Source of the DNA: Novosphingobium endophyticum
GTDB lineage: Bacteria > Pseudomonadota > Alphaproteobacteria > Sphingomonadales > Sphingomonadaceae
Assembly: GCF_014640675.1 (NCBI RefSeq)
Contig: NZ_BMHK01000017.1
Location: 26,218-90,217, forward strand
Reading direction: 5' to 3'
DNA: 64,000 bases
In this document: in pieces, positions 35,721 to 45,238 of the stretch
Numbering within the stretch: position 1 is the stretch's first letter
Layout of the letters: every line of letters begins with the position of its first letter
Program-made: the position numbers and the translations under genes
Notes under the pieces: generated by a model
What the model was told of the DNA's origin: nothing
Seen by the model: only the letters and a program-made list of their open reading frames with translations
Databases searched by the model: none

Positions 35721-37094
35721 ATGATACTAACCGGAGTACTTCTGGCCGTTGTCGGTCTTGGCCTCGTGGGGTGGTTCGCCGCGCGGGGCCGGGCGCGGCT
35801 GCTCTATACGGGCCGGGGATCGATGCATTCGATGCCCAGCTATCACGGCTGGCACATGGCGCTGTGGATCATCGTGCCGGCGCTGCTGGCATGGATGGCC
35901 TGGTCGTTCATGATGCCGGGGCTGGTCGACGGTGCGGTTCTGGCTAGCCCCGCCGCGGCGCAGTTTCCTCCCGATGCGATGAGCCGCGCCGCGATCCTGT
36001 CCGAGGCAAGGACGGTTGCGTCCAACCCGAATGCAGCCGTGTTCAATCCGCTCTCGGCCACGCTGGCCGAGCCGATGCGCGCGGCGCAGCAGCGCTTCGG
36101 CCTGATCGGCGGGCTGATCGTGCTGATCGTGGCGTTGGCGGGTGGCGGCTACGGCCTTACCCGTGTCCGCGCGGGTTTTCCCGCGCGAACCCAGGTCGAG
36201 CGGGCCGTGCTCGGCGTGCTGCTGCTCGCCTCGCTGATGGCGATCCTGACCACCTTCGGTATCGTCGCCTCGCTGCTGTTCGAGGCCGGGCTGTTCTTCA
36301 AGGACGTGTCGCCGATCGCCTTCCTCACCGGAACGCACTGGGCGCCGGGCAATGCCGGCGGCGAAAACATCAGCGACAATTTCGGCGCTGTGCCGCTGTT
36401 CTGGGGAACGATATACATCGGCGCGATCATCGCCATGCTGGTGGCGATCCCGCTCGGGCTGATGAGCGCGATCTACCTGACCCAGTACGCCTCGTCGAAG
36501 GTGCGCAAGCTGCTCAAGCCCATGCTGGAGATCCTCGCGGGCATTCCCACCGTGGTCTACGGCTATTTCGCCGCGCTTTCGGTGGCGCCGATGATGCGCG
36601 ATTTCGCGGCTTCCATCGGCATGGCCAACCCCTCGACCGAAAGCGCGCTGGCCGCGGGCATGGTCATGGGCGTGATGATCATTCCTTTCGTTTCCTCGAT
36701 GGCCGACGATTCGCTGGCCGCCGTGCCGCGCGCGATGAGCGACGGTTCGCTGGCGCTGGGCGCGACACGGTCGGAGACGATCAAGCGGGTGCTGCTGCCC
36801 GCCGCGCTGCCCGGCATCGTCGCCGGCGTGATGCTGGCGATCAGCCGCGCCATCGGCGAAACCATGATCGTCGTCATGGCCGCCGGCGCCGCCGCGCGCC
36901 TGTCTCTCAATCCCTTCGATTCGATGACGACCGTCACCTACCAGATCGTGCAGCTGCTGACCGGCGACCAGGAATTCAACAGCCCCAAGACGCTGTCGGC
37001 CTTCGCGCTGGGCCTCGTGCTGTTCATCGTCACGCTGATCCTCAACATCATCGCCCTCAGGGTAGTGAAGCGGTTCCGGGAGGCTTATGAGTAA
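35721..37094 (+). CDS. pstC: Phosphate ABC transporter permease PstC
   Basis: A 457-residue inner-membrane permease. The binding-protein-dependent transport domain occupies about residues 235-455 (PLFWGTIYIGAIIAMLVAIPLG, then the EAA loop region ALGATRSETIKRVLLPAALPG). The N-terminal 200 residues are an extension with two or three extra membrane segments and a periplasmic loop, longer than the about 320-residue E. coli protein but usual in related bacteria. It overlaps pstA by 8 bp. Confidence 0.95.
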   Translation: MILTGVLLAVVGLGLVGWFAARGRARLLYTGRGSMHSMPSYHGWHMALWIIVPALLAWMAWSFMMPGLVDGAVLASPAAAQFPPDAMSRAAILSEARTVASNPNAAVFNPLSATLAEPMRAAQQRFGLIGGLIVLIVALAGGGYGLTRVRAGFPARTQVERAVLGVLLLASLMAILTTFGIVASLLFEAGLFFKDVSPIAFLTGTHWAPGNAGGENISDNFGAVPLFWGTIYIGAIIAMLVAIPLGLMSAIYLTQYASSKVRKLLKPMLEILAGIPTVVYGYFAALSVAPMMRDFAASIGMANPSTESALAAGMVMGVMIIPFVSSMADDSLAAVPRAMSDGSLALGATRSETIKRVLLPAALPGIVAGVMLAISRAIGETMIVVMAAGAAARLSLNPFDSMTTVTYQIVQLLTGDQEFNSPKTLSAFALGLVLFIVTLILNIIALRVVKRFREAYE

Positions 37095-37974
37095 CGCTGT
37101 CTGGCAAACGCCCGAGGCCGTCAGGCGCCTCGCCAAGCGCCACGCCGCCGAGCGCCGGTTCAGGCTGCTCGGGCTTTCGGCGATCGTCCTTTCGCTCGCC
37201 TTCCTGGCGCTGCTGCTGGTGATCATGCTCGAGAACGGGCTCGGCGGGCTGGACTGGCAGTTCCTGACGGGGTCGGACTCGACCAATGCCGATCTTGCCG
37301 GCGTGTGGGGCGCCGCCAAGGGATCGCTGCTGACGATGCTCGTCACGCTGGTGCTGTCGTTTCCGATGGGTGTGCTGTCCGCCGTCTATCTTGAGGAATT
37401 CGCGCCCAGGGCGCGCTGGATCGAGTGGATCGAGGTTTCGATCAACAACCTTGCCGCCGTGCCATCGATCATTTTCGGCCTGCTCGGGCTTGCGGTCTTC
37501 ATCAACACGCTCGGGATGCCGCGCTCGTCGCCGCTGGTGGGCGGCTTGACGCTGGCGCTGATGACGATGCCGGTCATCGTCATTTCCGGCCGCAACGCGA
37601 TCAAGGCCGTGCCGCCCTCGATCCGCGACGCGGCCCTGGCGGTGGGCGCGAGCAAGGTGCAGACGGTGTTTCACCACGTCGTCCCGCTGGCGCTGCCCGG
37701 CATCCTCACCGGTACGATCATCGGCATGGCGCGCGCGCTTGGCGAGACCGCGCCGCTGCTGATGATCGGCATGCGCGCCTTTGTCGTCACCCCGCCGGGC
37801 GGGATTACCGATCCCTCCAGCGTGCTGCCGATGCAGATATTCCTGTGGTCCGACGAGATCGACAAGGCTTTCGTCCAGAACACATCCGCCGCCATCATCG
37901 TGCTGCTGGTCTTCCTGCTGGCGATGAACGGCCTTGCGATCTACCTTCGAAACAAGTTCGAGGTCCGCTGGTAG
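37087..37974 (+). CDS. pstA: Phosphate ABC transporter permease PstA
   Basis: A 295-residue permease with about six membrane segments and the EAA-type loop [21 protein letters not shown] near residue 195. The start ATG lies inside the pstC end (8-bp overlap) after GGGAGG. It pairs with PstC to form the channel driven by PstB. Confidence 0.95.
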   Translation: MSNAVWQTPEAVRRLAKRHAAERRFRLLGLSAIVLSLAFLALLLVIMLENGLGGLDWQFLTGSDSTNADLAGVWGAAKGSLLTMLVTLVLSFPMGVLSAVYLEEFAPRARWIEWIEVSINNLAAVPSIIFGLLGLAVFINTLGMPRSSPLVGGLTLALMTMPVIVISGRNAIKAVPPSIRDAALAVGASKVQTVFHHVVPLALPGILTGTIIGMARALGETAPLLMIGMRAFVVTPPGGITDPSSVLPMQIFLWSDEIDKAFVQNTSAAIIVLLVFLLAMNGLAIYLRNKFEVRW

Positions 37975-37978
37975 GGAC

Positions 37979-38740
37979 ATGACAGAAACCAAGATCACAG
38001 CCCGCAACGTCGACGTTTTCTATGGCCAGAAGCAGGCTATCGACAACGTCTCCATCGATATCGACGATGGCATGGTGACCGCCTTCATCGGCCCTTCGGG
38101 CTGCGGCAAGTCCACCTTCCTGCGCTCGCTCAACCGCATGAACGACACTATCGCCGATGCCCGCGTGACCGGTGAGATTAGGCTCGACGGCGAGGACGTC
38201 TACGCAGCGTCGATGGACCCGGTCGCCTTGCGCGCGCGGGTGGGCATGGTGTTCCAGAAACCCAATCCGTTCCCGAAGTCGATCTTCGAGAACATTGCCT
38301 ACGGTCCGCGCATCCATGGCCTCGTCCAGAACAAGACTGACCTGGATGAGGTCGTCGAGAAGTCGCTGGTCAAGGCGGGGCTGTGGGAGGAAGTGAAGGA
38401 TCGCCTCCATGACGCGGGAACCGCGCTTTCGGGCGGCCAGCAGCAGCGCCTGTGCATTGCCCGCGCGATCGCCGTCAGCCCCGAGGTGATCCTGATGGAC
38501 GAACCCTGCTCGGCGCTCGATCCGATCGCGACGGCCCGCATCGAGGAACTGATCGACGAACTCAAGGACAACTTCGCGATCGTCATCGTCACCCATTCGA
38601 TGCAGCAGGCCGCGCGCGTGTCGCAGCGGACGGCGTTCTTCCACTTGGGCAACCTTGTGGAGTATGGTGAGACCAGCCAGGTTTTTACCGCGCCCCGCAA
38701 CGAGAAGACCAAGGACTATATTACCGGCCGTTATGGCTGA
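37979..38740 (+). CDS. pstB: Phosphate ABC transporter ATP-binding protein
   Basis: A 253-residue ATPase with Walker [10 protein letters not shown] at 38-46, QKPNPFPKS (a PstB-specific Q-loop form), signature LSGGQQQR at 150-157 and Walker B ILMDEP at 171-176. I chose the ATG 5 bp after the pstA stop. Besides transport, PstB relays phosphate sufficiency to PhoR through PhoU. Confidence 0.97.
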   Translation: MTETKITARNVDVFYGQKQAIDNVSIDIDDGMVTAFIGPSGCGKSTFLRSLNRMNDTIADARVTGEIRLDGEDVYAASMDPVALRARVGMVFQKPNPFPKSIFENIAYGPRIHGLVQNKTDLDEVVEKSLVKAGLWEEVKDRLHDAGTALSGGQQQRLCIARAIAVSPEVILMDEPCSALDPIATARIEELIDELKDNFAIVIVTHSMQQAARVSQRTAFFHLGNLVEYGETSQVFTAPRNEKTKDYITGRYG

Positions 38741-38764
38741 CGGCCGGCTTGCAAGGGAAAAGCC

Positions 38765-39460
38765 ATGGTAGACCATACCGTTAAGGCCTTCGATTCAGAG
38801 ATCGGTCAGCTTCGTGGGCTCGTCGCCGAGATGGGCGGCCTCGCCGAAGTCGCGATCCGCGACGCCATCCTGGCTCTCACCAACCACGATGAGGAACTGG
38901 CGAAGCAGGTCGTCGCCCGCGATGCCAGGCTCGATGCGCTGGAAGCCGAAGTGGATCGGCTCGCGGTGCGCACCATCGCCTTGCGCGCGCCCATGGCCGA
39001 CGACCTTCGCGACGTTATCGCCGCGCTCAAGGTCTCGGGCGTGATCGAGCGTATCGGCGATTATGCCAAGAACATCGCCAAGCGCGTCAACGCGCTGGAC
39101 GGGCGCAGCAAGGTAGAACCGATCGCGCTCGTCCCGGCCATGGCGGAGATCGCCGAAGGCATGGTCCGCGACGTGCTCAATGCCTACGGTTCGCGCGACG
39201 CCGCGCTGGCGGTCGAGGTGATCCGGCGCGATCAGAAGCTCGATCACTTCTACAACACGCTGTTCCGCTCGCTGCTCACGCACATGATGGAAAGCCCGTC
39301 GACCATCACCGTGGCGACGCAGCTGCTCTTCATCGCCCGCAATCTGGAGCGCATCGGCGACCATGCCACCAACGTCGCCGAAATGGTCTACTACGCCGCG
39401 ACGGGCGAATATTGCACCGAGCGTGACACCCGGACCAACGACACGGGCGGCCTCGAATGA
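38765..39460 (+). CDS. phoU: Phosphate signalling protein PhoU
   Basis: A 231-residue, all-helical protein of two PhoU repeats. Metal-binding E/D-rich helices are visible in each repeat (LRAPMADDLRDVIAALKVSGVIERIGDYAKNIAKR cut short here for length, and LLFIARNLERIGDHATNVAE). It normally keeps PhoR quiet when phosphate is plentiful. The stop overlaps the phoB start by four bases. Confidence 0.96.
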   Translation: MVDHTVKAFDSEIGQLRGLVAEMGGLAEVAIRDAILALTNHDEELAKQVVARDARLDALEAEVDRLAVRTIALRAPMADDLRDVIAALKVSGVIERIGDYAKNIAKRVNALDGRSKVEPIALVPAMAEIAEGMVRDVLNAYGSRDAALAVEVIRRDQKLDHFYNTLFRSLLTHMMESPSTITVATQLLFIARNLERIGDHATNVAEMVYYAATGEYCTERDTRTNDTGGLE

Positions 39461-40143
39461 ACCCTTCCGTCCTCGTCGTCGAAGACGACCGCGCCTTGTG
39501 CGACCTGCTCACGTGGAACCTCAGCGCCGAGGGCTATGAGGTACGCAGCACCGGCGATGGCGAGGAAGCGCTGCTGCTGGTCCAGGAGCAGGCGCCCGAT
39601 GCCATCGTGCTCGACTGGATGATCGAGAACGTGCCCGGTATCGAGGTCTGCCGCCAGCTGCGCAAGGACAAGGAAACCGCGCAGATCCCCATTCTCATGC
39701 TCACCGCGCGCGGTGAGGAGGAGGATATGATCCGCGGTCTCAAGACAGGCGCCGACGATTACGTCACCAAGCCGTTCTCCCCGCGCGAACTGCTGGCGCG
39801 CATCGAGGCGTTGCTGCGCCGCGCGCGGCCTTCGCTCGTCGGCAGCGTACTGCAGTGGGGCGACATCGAACTCGACGCGACCTCGCACCGGGTGCGCCGT
39901 GGCGGTGATCCGCTGCATCTGGGCCCCACCGAATTCCGCCTGCTGCGCTATTTCATGGAACGCCCCAACCGCGTCGTCTCGCGCCAGCAGATCCTCGACG
40001 GGGTCTGGGGCATGGATTCGGACATCGACGAACGCACGGTGGACGTCCACATCCGGCGCCTGCGCAAGGCGATCAACCGCGACGGCGACACCGACCCGAT
40101 CCGCACCGTCCGCGCGGCGGGCTATGCGATGGACGTGAACTGA
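39457..40143 (+). CDS. phoB: Phosphate regulon response regulator PhoB
   Basis: A 228-residue OmpR-family regulator. The receiver has D10 and D11, phospho-acceptor D53 (VLDWMI) and K105 (TKPF), all intact. The winged helix carries HLGPTEFRLLRYFMERPNRVVSR and DERTVDVHIRRLRKAI. It is predicted to bind the 11-bp repeats listed in this window. It is the last gene of the pst operon, so it reinforces its own expression. Confidence 0.96.
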   Translation: MNPSVLVVEDDRALCDLLTWNLSAEGYEVRSTGDGEEALLLVQEQAPDAIVLDWMIENVPGIEVCRQLRKDKETAQIPILMLTARGEEEDMIRGLKTGADDYVTKPFSPRELLARIEALLRRARPSLVGSVLQWGDIELDATSHRVRRGGDPLHLGPTEFRLLRYFMERPNRVVSRQQILDGVWGMDSDIDERTVDVHIRRLRKAINRDGDTDPIRTVRAAGYAMDVN

Positions 40144-40297
40144 CCACGCTGCGGCGCGAGCCGCGCGCGCTGCATTAGCCCCAGCGCTGACGGGTAGTTC
40201 ACGATCATGGTGCCGCCCGGGCTTCCGGCGGAGCGTTTCCTCGAATATGCCGGCACTTTCGCAAGGGACGTGATCCCGGCATCTCGATGAGGATATC

Positions 40298-41101
40298 TTG
40301 ACAGACGAGGGCAACGACAGGGCAGGAGAAGAACGCCGGGGCGGTTCGCCGCAATCGGTAACGCGCGTGATCCGCCTGCTCGAGGTGCTTTGCGCCAGCG
40401 GCGAGCCGGTTTCGCTCGCCGATCTCAGCCGCCGTCTGGAAACACCCAAGAGCAGCTTGGCCGCGCTCCTGCGCGGGCTTGCCGACGAGGATTTCGTGGT
40501 TGTCGCCGAGGGTGCGTGGCGCCTCGGCCCCGGCGCGTTCGGCCTTGGCAGTGCCCTGACCGAGGCGCGCCGCCGCCTGCAGAGCTCCGATCTCATCCGC
40601 GAGGGCATGCGCCGCCTGTGCGATCGCAGCGGCGAGACCGTGCTGCTGGCGGTCGGCGATCACGAAGGGGACATGGTCACTTACGTGGACCTCGTCGAAA
40701 GCCGCAACGTCGTGCGCTACTCGGTATCGGTAGGCGATCGCCGGCCGTTCTATGCCACCGCCGGCGGCCGTGCGCTGCTGGCGACATGTTCGCGCGAGGC
40801 GGTCGCTTCCTATCTCAGGCGCGTCACCCCGGAACGGCTGACTGGCACTACCGTAGTCGACCCCGCCGTTCTGGCGGACATCATCGACGAGGTGCGCGCG
40901 CTTGGCGTCGCCCAGACCGTCGATCAGGCGGCGGAAGGGGTTACCGGAACCGCCAGCATCATCCGGGATTCGGCGGGCGGCGTGGTCGGCGCGCTCGTCC
41001 TCGCCGCACCCAGTGCCCGCGCACAGGGCCGGCTGGACGAACTCGCGCGGCGGGTCCGCGACGAGGCTGCCGCGATCTCGCGCAGTCTGGGCTTCCGCTG
41101 A
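40298..41101 (+). CDS. IclR family transcriptional regulator
   Basis: A 267-residue regulator. The N-terminal winged HTH (about residues 18-75, SVTRVIRLLEVLCASGEPVSLADLSRR) is followed by the IclR effector domain (85-260) with YVDLVESRNVVRYSVSVGDRRP and ATAGGRALLA. The start is a TTG with GAGG 7 bases upstream. It converges with the PVA-dehydrogenase-like gene and may control it, but IclR targets cannot be read from the sequence. Confidence 0.88.
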   Translation: MTDEGNDRAGEERRGGSPQSVTRVIRLLEVLCASGEPVSLADLSRRLETPKSSLAALLRGLADEDFVVVAEGAWRLGPGAFGLGSALTEARRRLQSSDLIREGMRRLCDRSGETVLLAVGDHEGDMVTYVDLVESRNVVRYSVSVGDRRPFYATAGGRALLATCSREAVASYLRRVTPERLTGTTVVDPAVLADIIDEVRALGVAQTVDQAAEGVTGTASIIRDSAGGVVGALVLAAPSARAQGRLDELARRVRDEAAAISRSLGFR

Positions 41102-41111
41102 TCCCTGGCGG

Positions 41112-43007
41112 TCACTCGGCGGCGAAAACCAGGAGAAGGTTGCCCGGCATCTTCGATACGAAGCCATAGCCGGACGAGACGATCAGCTGGCTGCCCTCGA
41201 CGATCGGCGCCGCCCCGCCGCTGATCGCTCCACCGTGGGCGGGCACGCCGTTGACCGTGTCGAAGTCTTGCGTGGTATCGAACTGCCACAGGACCTTGCC
41301 GGTCGCCGCGTCGTGGATCCGCAGAAAGCCGTCGTCGGCCCCGGCAAGGACGAGCTCCGGCGTCACCGTGATCGCGCCGCTGTTGCCGGGCAAGCACAGC
41401 GCTCGCCCCTCGCAGACCCCGGCAGGCGAAGGCGCGCTCCACAGCGGTTCGCCGGTCGCGGTATTGAGGGCGTGGATGCCGGGGGCAGCCGGGAAGGGCC
41501 GGTCGACACCGTCCGGCATGTCGCTGATCGCCACATACGTCCGGCCGCTGTCGGCGGCGAGGCCGAAATGAACACCGCCCGCCATACCTCCGCGTCCGAC
41601 CTGGCGTTTCCATGCCAGCTTGCCCGTCTCCGCCTCGAGCGCCCAGACAATCCCCGATTTCTGACCGGCGAGGACATAGTCGCGCCCGTCCTTGCCCGTA
41701 GCCAGGATCGGCATCGCGCCAAAGTCGAAATCCGGGCCGGCATCCTCGGGGCAATTGTCGGGATCGGGCGAGACGCAATCGACATTCCAGGCATCGCCTT
41801 CGAGCGCCTGGAAGTGCCAGTCGATCGCGCCGGTCTTCAGATCGAGCGCGACGATCGCATCGGAGAGTTCGGTGGTCGGCCGGGTGTAGTTGTCGCCCGT
41901 CGCGGCGATGAGGTGACCTCGCTTCGTGTCGATCGCGAGGCCCGCCCAGACGGGCACACCCGACGGGCCGAGATGCCTGCCGCCGTCCTGCGGCCGCGCC
42001 TCATCGACCAGCCAGGTGCGCCATTTCTCCTCGCCGGTACGGGCATCGAGCGCGAGGATCGAACCACGGAACGAGCAGCACGGGTATCCCGGGGCCGCGG
42101 CCGAAGCCTCCTCCAGCGAGGACACGGGCACGTAGAGCGTGCCTTCGTGGAGCGCCGGGGGCGCGGTGAAGACGGCGGCGGGGTGGTCGTCGGCGCGGAC
42201 CTTCCAGAGGAGCTTGCCGGTGAAGGCTTCCACGGCATAGGCGTTGCCGATCCAGTCGCCGAAGAATGCCAGCGGCACCGCGGAACGATCGCCGGCCTTC
42301 CATGGTGAGAGGACGATCGCCGTGCGCACTTCCGCCGCCGCGTCAAAGCTCCAGCGCGCGCAGCCGGTCTGCCGGTCCAGCGCATAGACTTTGCCTCCGT
42401 GGCTGCCGACGAAGATCGCGCCTCCGCCCAGCGCCGGCTGCGATCTGGCGCGGTTCGCCTGCGGAAAGCCGAAGGCCCACTTGAGTTTGAGCTTGCCCAG
42501 GCTCGCCCTGCCGATCCCGGCCCGCGCCGACGATACCGAATGCGTGGAGGCGAGGTCCAGCCCGCCGCCGGCGAAAGCGGGCACTTGCGCGCGGTCGAAG
42601 GCGGCGTGTTCGGGCTCGCACGGCGGCGGCGGGGCCGTCTCGGCCGTTTCGGCGCCGATGTCCTGCCCGGAAAGGTGCTGTGCAACCTGTACCTTGTCGT
42701 CCTCGCTCAGTACCGAACCCTGCGCCTTCATGGCTCCTGACGTGAGCGCGGCGAGAATGGCATCGGGCGTCATATAGCCGATGACGGTGCGGATCGGTGC
42801 GCGTCCCGCTCCGCTGTCATGGCAAGCGGCACAGTTTTCGCGGTAGATGCGCGCGCCCTCAGGGTATTTCTCCTCAAGAGGGGCAATGCCCGGCGTGTTC
42901 TCCACCGCCGCGCGCGAGGGGACACCGAAAAGCACGAGGGCGGCTGCCAGCGCGATTGCGGCAAGTGCAGTCAGCCCGACCGGCCGCAGCGAGCGCGTTC
43001 GTTCCAT
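41112..43007 (-). CDS. PQQ-type quinohaemoprotein, polyvinyl-alcohol-dehydrogenase-like
   Basis: A 631-residue periplasmic protein. The signal peptide (residues about 9-33) is followed by a small cytochrome-c domain with C59-AAC-H63 (ENCAACHDSG) and then an eight-bladed beta-propeller of PQQ-enzyme type (GKVYALDRQTGCARW, ALDARTGEEKWRTW, ALDLKTGAIDWHFQ, ALEAETGKLAWKRQ, HDAATGKVLWQF). An N-terminal haem before the propeller is the arrangement of polyvinyl alcohol dehydrogenase. It probably oxidises a secondary alcohol or polymer and passes electrons to cytochrome c. A nearby IclR regulator may control it. The substrate is not certain. Confidence 0.85.
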   Translation of the reverse strand: MERTRSLRPVGLTALAAIALAAALVLFGVPSRAAVENTPGIAPLEEKYPEGARIYRENCAACHDSGAGRAPIRTVIGYMTPDAILAALTSGAMKAQGSVLSEDDKVQVAQHLSGQDIGAETAETAPPPPCEPEHAAFDRAQVPAFAGGGLDLASTHSVSSARAGIGRASLGKLKLKWAFGFPQANRARSQPALGGGAIFVGSHGGKVYALDRQTGCARWSFDAAAEVRTAIVLSPWKAGDRSAVPLAFFGDWIGNAYAVEAFTGKLLWKVRADDHPAAVFTAPPALHEGTLYVPVSSLEEASAAAPGYPCCSFRGSILALDARTGEEKWRTWLVDEARPQDGGRHLGPSGVPVWAGLAIDTKRGHLIAATGDNYTRPTTELSDAIVALDLKTGAIDWHFQALEGDAWNVDCVSPDPDNCPEDAGPDFDFGAMPILATGKDGRDYVLAGQKSGIVWALEAETGKLAWKRQVGRGGMAGGVHFGLAADSGRTYVAISDMPDGVDRPFPAAPGIHALNTATGEPLWSAPSPAGVCEGRALCLPGNSGAITVTPELVLAGADDGFLRIHDAATGKVLWQFDTTQDFDTVNGVPAHGGAISGGAAPIVEGSQLIVSSGYGFVSKMPGNLLLVFAAE

Positions 43008-43091
43008 CGCGTTCCCTCTCCCGAATCTTGTTCTTCTCCGGGGAATAGCACGGGCGCGCGAGGGGGGAATGGCCTGGCGGCCTGTGCCGCC

Positions 43092-44162
43092 TCAGGCTGC
43101 GGCTTTAACGCCTCTTTCGGCGGCATCCAGCGCCGAGGCGATGGTGGCGAGAAACTGGTCGGTGGCACGTTCCCACGAGTAGAGCGCGCCCAGCCGCGCG
43201 GCGTCACCGCGTCTGGCGGCAAGCGCGCGGGGGATGGCGCGTGCGAGCGATTGATCGACGGCGCCGGCGGGCCGCGCCAGGCTGTCCTCGACCCCGCGTG
43301 CGTCCGGCCCGAGAATGTCGATCGGTCCCGTGACCGGCAAAGCGGCCACTGGAACGCCGCAGGCCAGCGCCTCGATCACCACGAGGCCGAAAGTGTCGGT
43401 CAGGCTTGGGAAGACGAAGCAATCGGCGGCGCGGTAGGCGCTTGCCAGTTCCTCGCCCGAGAGCGCGCCAAGGAACAGCACCTGCGGATAACGGCGGCGC
43501 AGGCTTTCGAGACCGGGGCCATCGCCGACGATCACCTTGCTGCCCGGCACCGGGGCATCGAGGAAGGCTTCAAGATTCTTTTCGGGAGCGACGCGGCCGA
43601 CATTGAGAAGGACCGGGCCGGGCAGGCGGGTCATAGCTGCGTGGCGCGGCCCTTCTGGGGTGAACAGGCTCTGGTCGATGCCGCGGCTCCAGCGGCGGGT
43701 ATGGACAATGCCGCGCGAGGCGAGTTCATCTGCAAAGCTTTGCGTCGAGACGAGAACGGCGCGGCTAGGCGCATGGAAGCGGCGCATGATCGGCCAGAAG
43801 CGCTCGGCGCTGATGCCGGTACGCAAGGCCGCGTAGTCGGGAAAGCGCGTGTGGAACGCCGATGTGAAGGGCACGCCGCGTGAGAGGCACCAGCCGCGCG
43901 CGGCCCAACCGATCGGGCCTTCCGTGGCAATATGGACGATGTCGGGGTGCGTCCTGTCCAGCATGCGCCGCACACCTAAGCGCGGCGCCATCGCCAGCCG
44001 GATCGAGGCATAGCCGGGCATCGGCACGGTCAGGAAGTGCTCGGGCGTGAGAGTTTCGACATCATGCCCGCGCCGTTGCAATTCGTCGAGCGTCGCCGAG
44101 AGCGAGCGGACCACGCCGTTGACTTGCGGCAGCCAGGCGTCCGTCGCGAGAGCGAGCTTCAT
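43092..44162 (-). CDS. GT4-type glycosyltransferase, likely phosphate-starvation glycolipid synthase
   Basis: A 356-residue family-4 glycosyltransferase. The N-terminal motif TDAWLPQVNGVVRSL, the central AFHTRFPDYAALR, the nucleotide-sugar block LLNVGRVAPEKNLEAFL, and the late FVFPSLTDTFGLVVIEALACGVPV are all present. It overlaps the metallophosphoesterase gene by four bases. In alphaproteobacteria such a pair (Agt with PlcP) replaces phospholipids by glycolipids when phosphate is short: the esterase frees diacylglycerol and the transferase adds sugar. The upstream Pho box supports this reading. The sugar donor is unknown. Confidence 0.85.
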   Translation of the reverse strand: MKLALATDAWLPQVNGVVRSLSATLDELQRRGHDVETLTPEHFLTVPMPGYASIRLAMAPRLGVRRMLDRTHPDIVHIATEGPIGWAARGWCLSRGVPFTSAFHTRFPDYAALRTGISAERFWPIMRRFHAPSRAVLVSTQSFADELASRGIVHTRRWSRGIDQSLFTPEGPRHAAMTRLPGPVLLNVGRVAPEKNLEAFLDAPVPGSKVIVGDGPGLESLRRRYPQVLFLGALSGEELASAYRAADCFVFPSLTDTFGLVVIEALACGVPVAALPVTGPIDILGPDARGVEDSLARPAGAVDQSLARAIPRALAARRGDAARLGALYSWERATDQFLATIASALDAAERGVKAAA

Positions 44163-45061
44163 GCGCTGACTTTTTCGGGCGCGACAGCATGCTCCGCGTA
44201 AGGAGCGGCGGGCTGCGCAGAGGCGTGGCCATGGCCGCCGGTCTCGGCTGCCCAGTCGATGATGGTGATCTCGCCGGTCAGACTTTCCGTCAGCGCGGTG
44301 CAGCTCTCGACCCAGTCACCGTCGTTATAATAGGTGATGCCGCCGAGCTGGCGAATTTCGGCGCAATGGATGTGCCCACATACGACGCCGTCAAACCCGC
44401 GGTTGATCGCTTCGCTGGCGACGGCTTCCTCGTAGCTGCAAACGTACTGGACGGCGTTCTTGACGCGCTTCTTCATGTAGGCCGAAAGCGACCAGTACGG
44501 CATTTTCAGCCGCCGGCGCGCGGCGTTGAAGACGATGTTGGCGCGCAGCAGCATTGCGTAAGCCTTGTCGCCGAGGAAGGCGAGCCACTTGTGGTAGAGC
44601 ACCACGCCATCGAACGCGTCCCCGTGCGTGACGAGGAGGCGGCGGCCATCGAGGGTTTCGTGGACCGCCTCCAGCGCCAGTTCGACGCCGCCGAAGCTGA
44701 GGCCCGCATAGTCGCGCAGCATCTCATCGTGATTGCCCGCGATGAAGACGACCCGCGTGCCCCGGTGGGCCATCTTGAGAATGCGGCGGACCACTTCGTT
44801 GTGCGCGTCGGGCCAGTACCAGCCCTTGCGCAGACGCCAGCCGTCGACGATGTCGCCGACGAGGTAGAGCGTCTGGCATTCGACCGAGCGCAGGAAATCC
44901 ACCAGCAGCGCGGCGTTACATCCCCGCGTGCCGAGATGGATGTCGGAAATCCAGATCGTCCGGAACTTGCGCTTGGGGCGGAACCCCTTCGGGTCCGGCA
45001 GATCGAGCCACGCGGGAATAGTGCCGCTGCGCTCGATCAAACTGTCGATGTCGGTCCGCAT
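44159..45061 (-). CDS. plcP: PlcP-like metallophosphoesterase
   Basis: A 300-residue calcineurin-type phosphoesterase. The metal-binding motifs appear in order: D40-I-H42 (SDIHLG), D70 (VGDIVDG), N110-H111-D112 (GNHDE), THGD and GHIHC. Such proteins are often annotated as UDP-2,3-diacylglucosamine hydrolases (LpxH-like). The pairing with a GT4 glycosyltransferase and a triple Pho box 54 bp upstream favour the phosphate-starvation phospholipase C role (PlcP). The start ATG at 45061 has only a modest ribosome-binding site. If it is not PlcP, an LpxH-type function is the alternative. Confidence 0.82.
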   Translation of the reverse strand: MRTDIDSLIERSGTIPAWLDLPDPKGFRPKRKFRTIWISDIHLGTRGCNAALLVDFLRSVECQTLYLVGDIVDGWRLRKGWYWPDAHNEVVRRILKMAHRGTRVVFIAGNHDEMLRDYAGLSFGGVELALEAVHETLDGRRLLVTHGDAFDGVVLYHKWLAFLGDKAYAMLLRANIVFNAARRRLKMPYWSLSAYMKKRVKNAVQYVCSYEEAVASEAINRGFDGVVCGHIHCAEIRQLGGITYYNDGDWVESCTALTESLTGEITIIDWAAETGGHGHASAQPAAPYAEHAVAPEKVSA

Positions 45062-45114
45062 TGCCTGCTTCCCCCGGCTGTTACCGACGTTGCTTTCGCA
45101 TTCTTGCGTTGCGC

Positions 45115-45147
45115 GGCCGTGACGGTTGCGGGTCAGTTCGATGACAG
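45115..45147 (-). promoter_or_regulatory. Pho box upstream of plcP-glycosyltransferase
   Basis: On the minus strand three contiguous 11-bp repeats start at 45147 (CTGTCAT), 45136 (CTGACCC) and 45125 (CCGTCAC). They lie 54 bp before the plcP start, as expected for a PhoB-activated promoter. Confidence 0.78.
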
Positions 45148-45164
45148 TTGCAGGATTCACAATC

Positions 45165-45197
45165 CTGTCGTCGATATGTCACGTGTTCGTCATACAG
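45165..45197 (+). promoter_or_regulatory. Pho box upstream of the second PhoB-like regulator
   Basis: On the plus strand three contiguous 11-bp repeats start at 45165 (CTGTCGT), 45176 (ATGTCAC) and 45187 (TCGTCAT). They lie 42 bp before the regulator start and only 17 bp from the array that faces plcP. Confidence 0.75.
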
Positions 45198-45238
45198 GCA
45201 GGGCAGAAATCCGCGCGTACCGATCAAGGCGGGGGGCG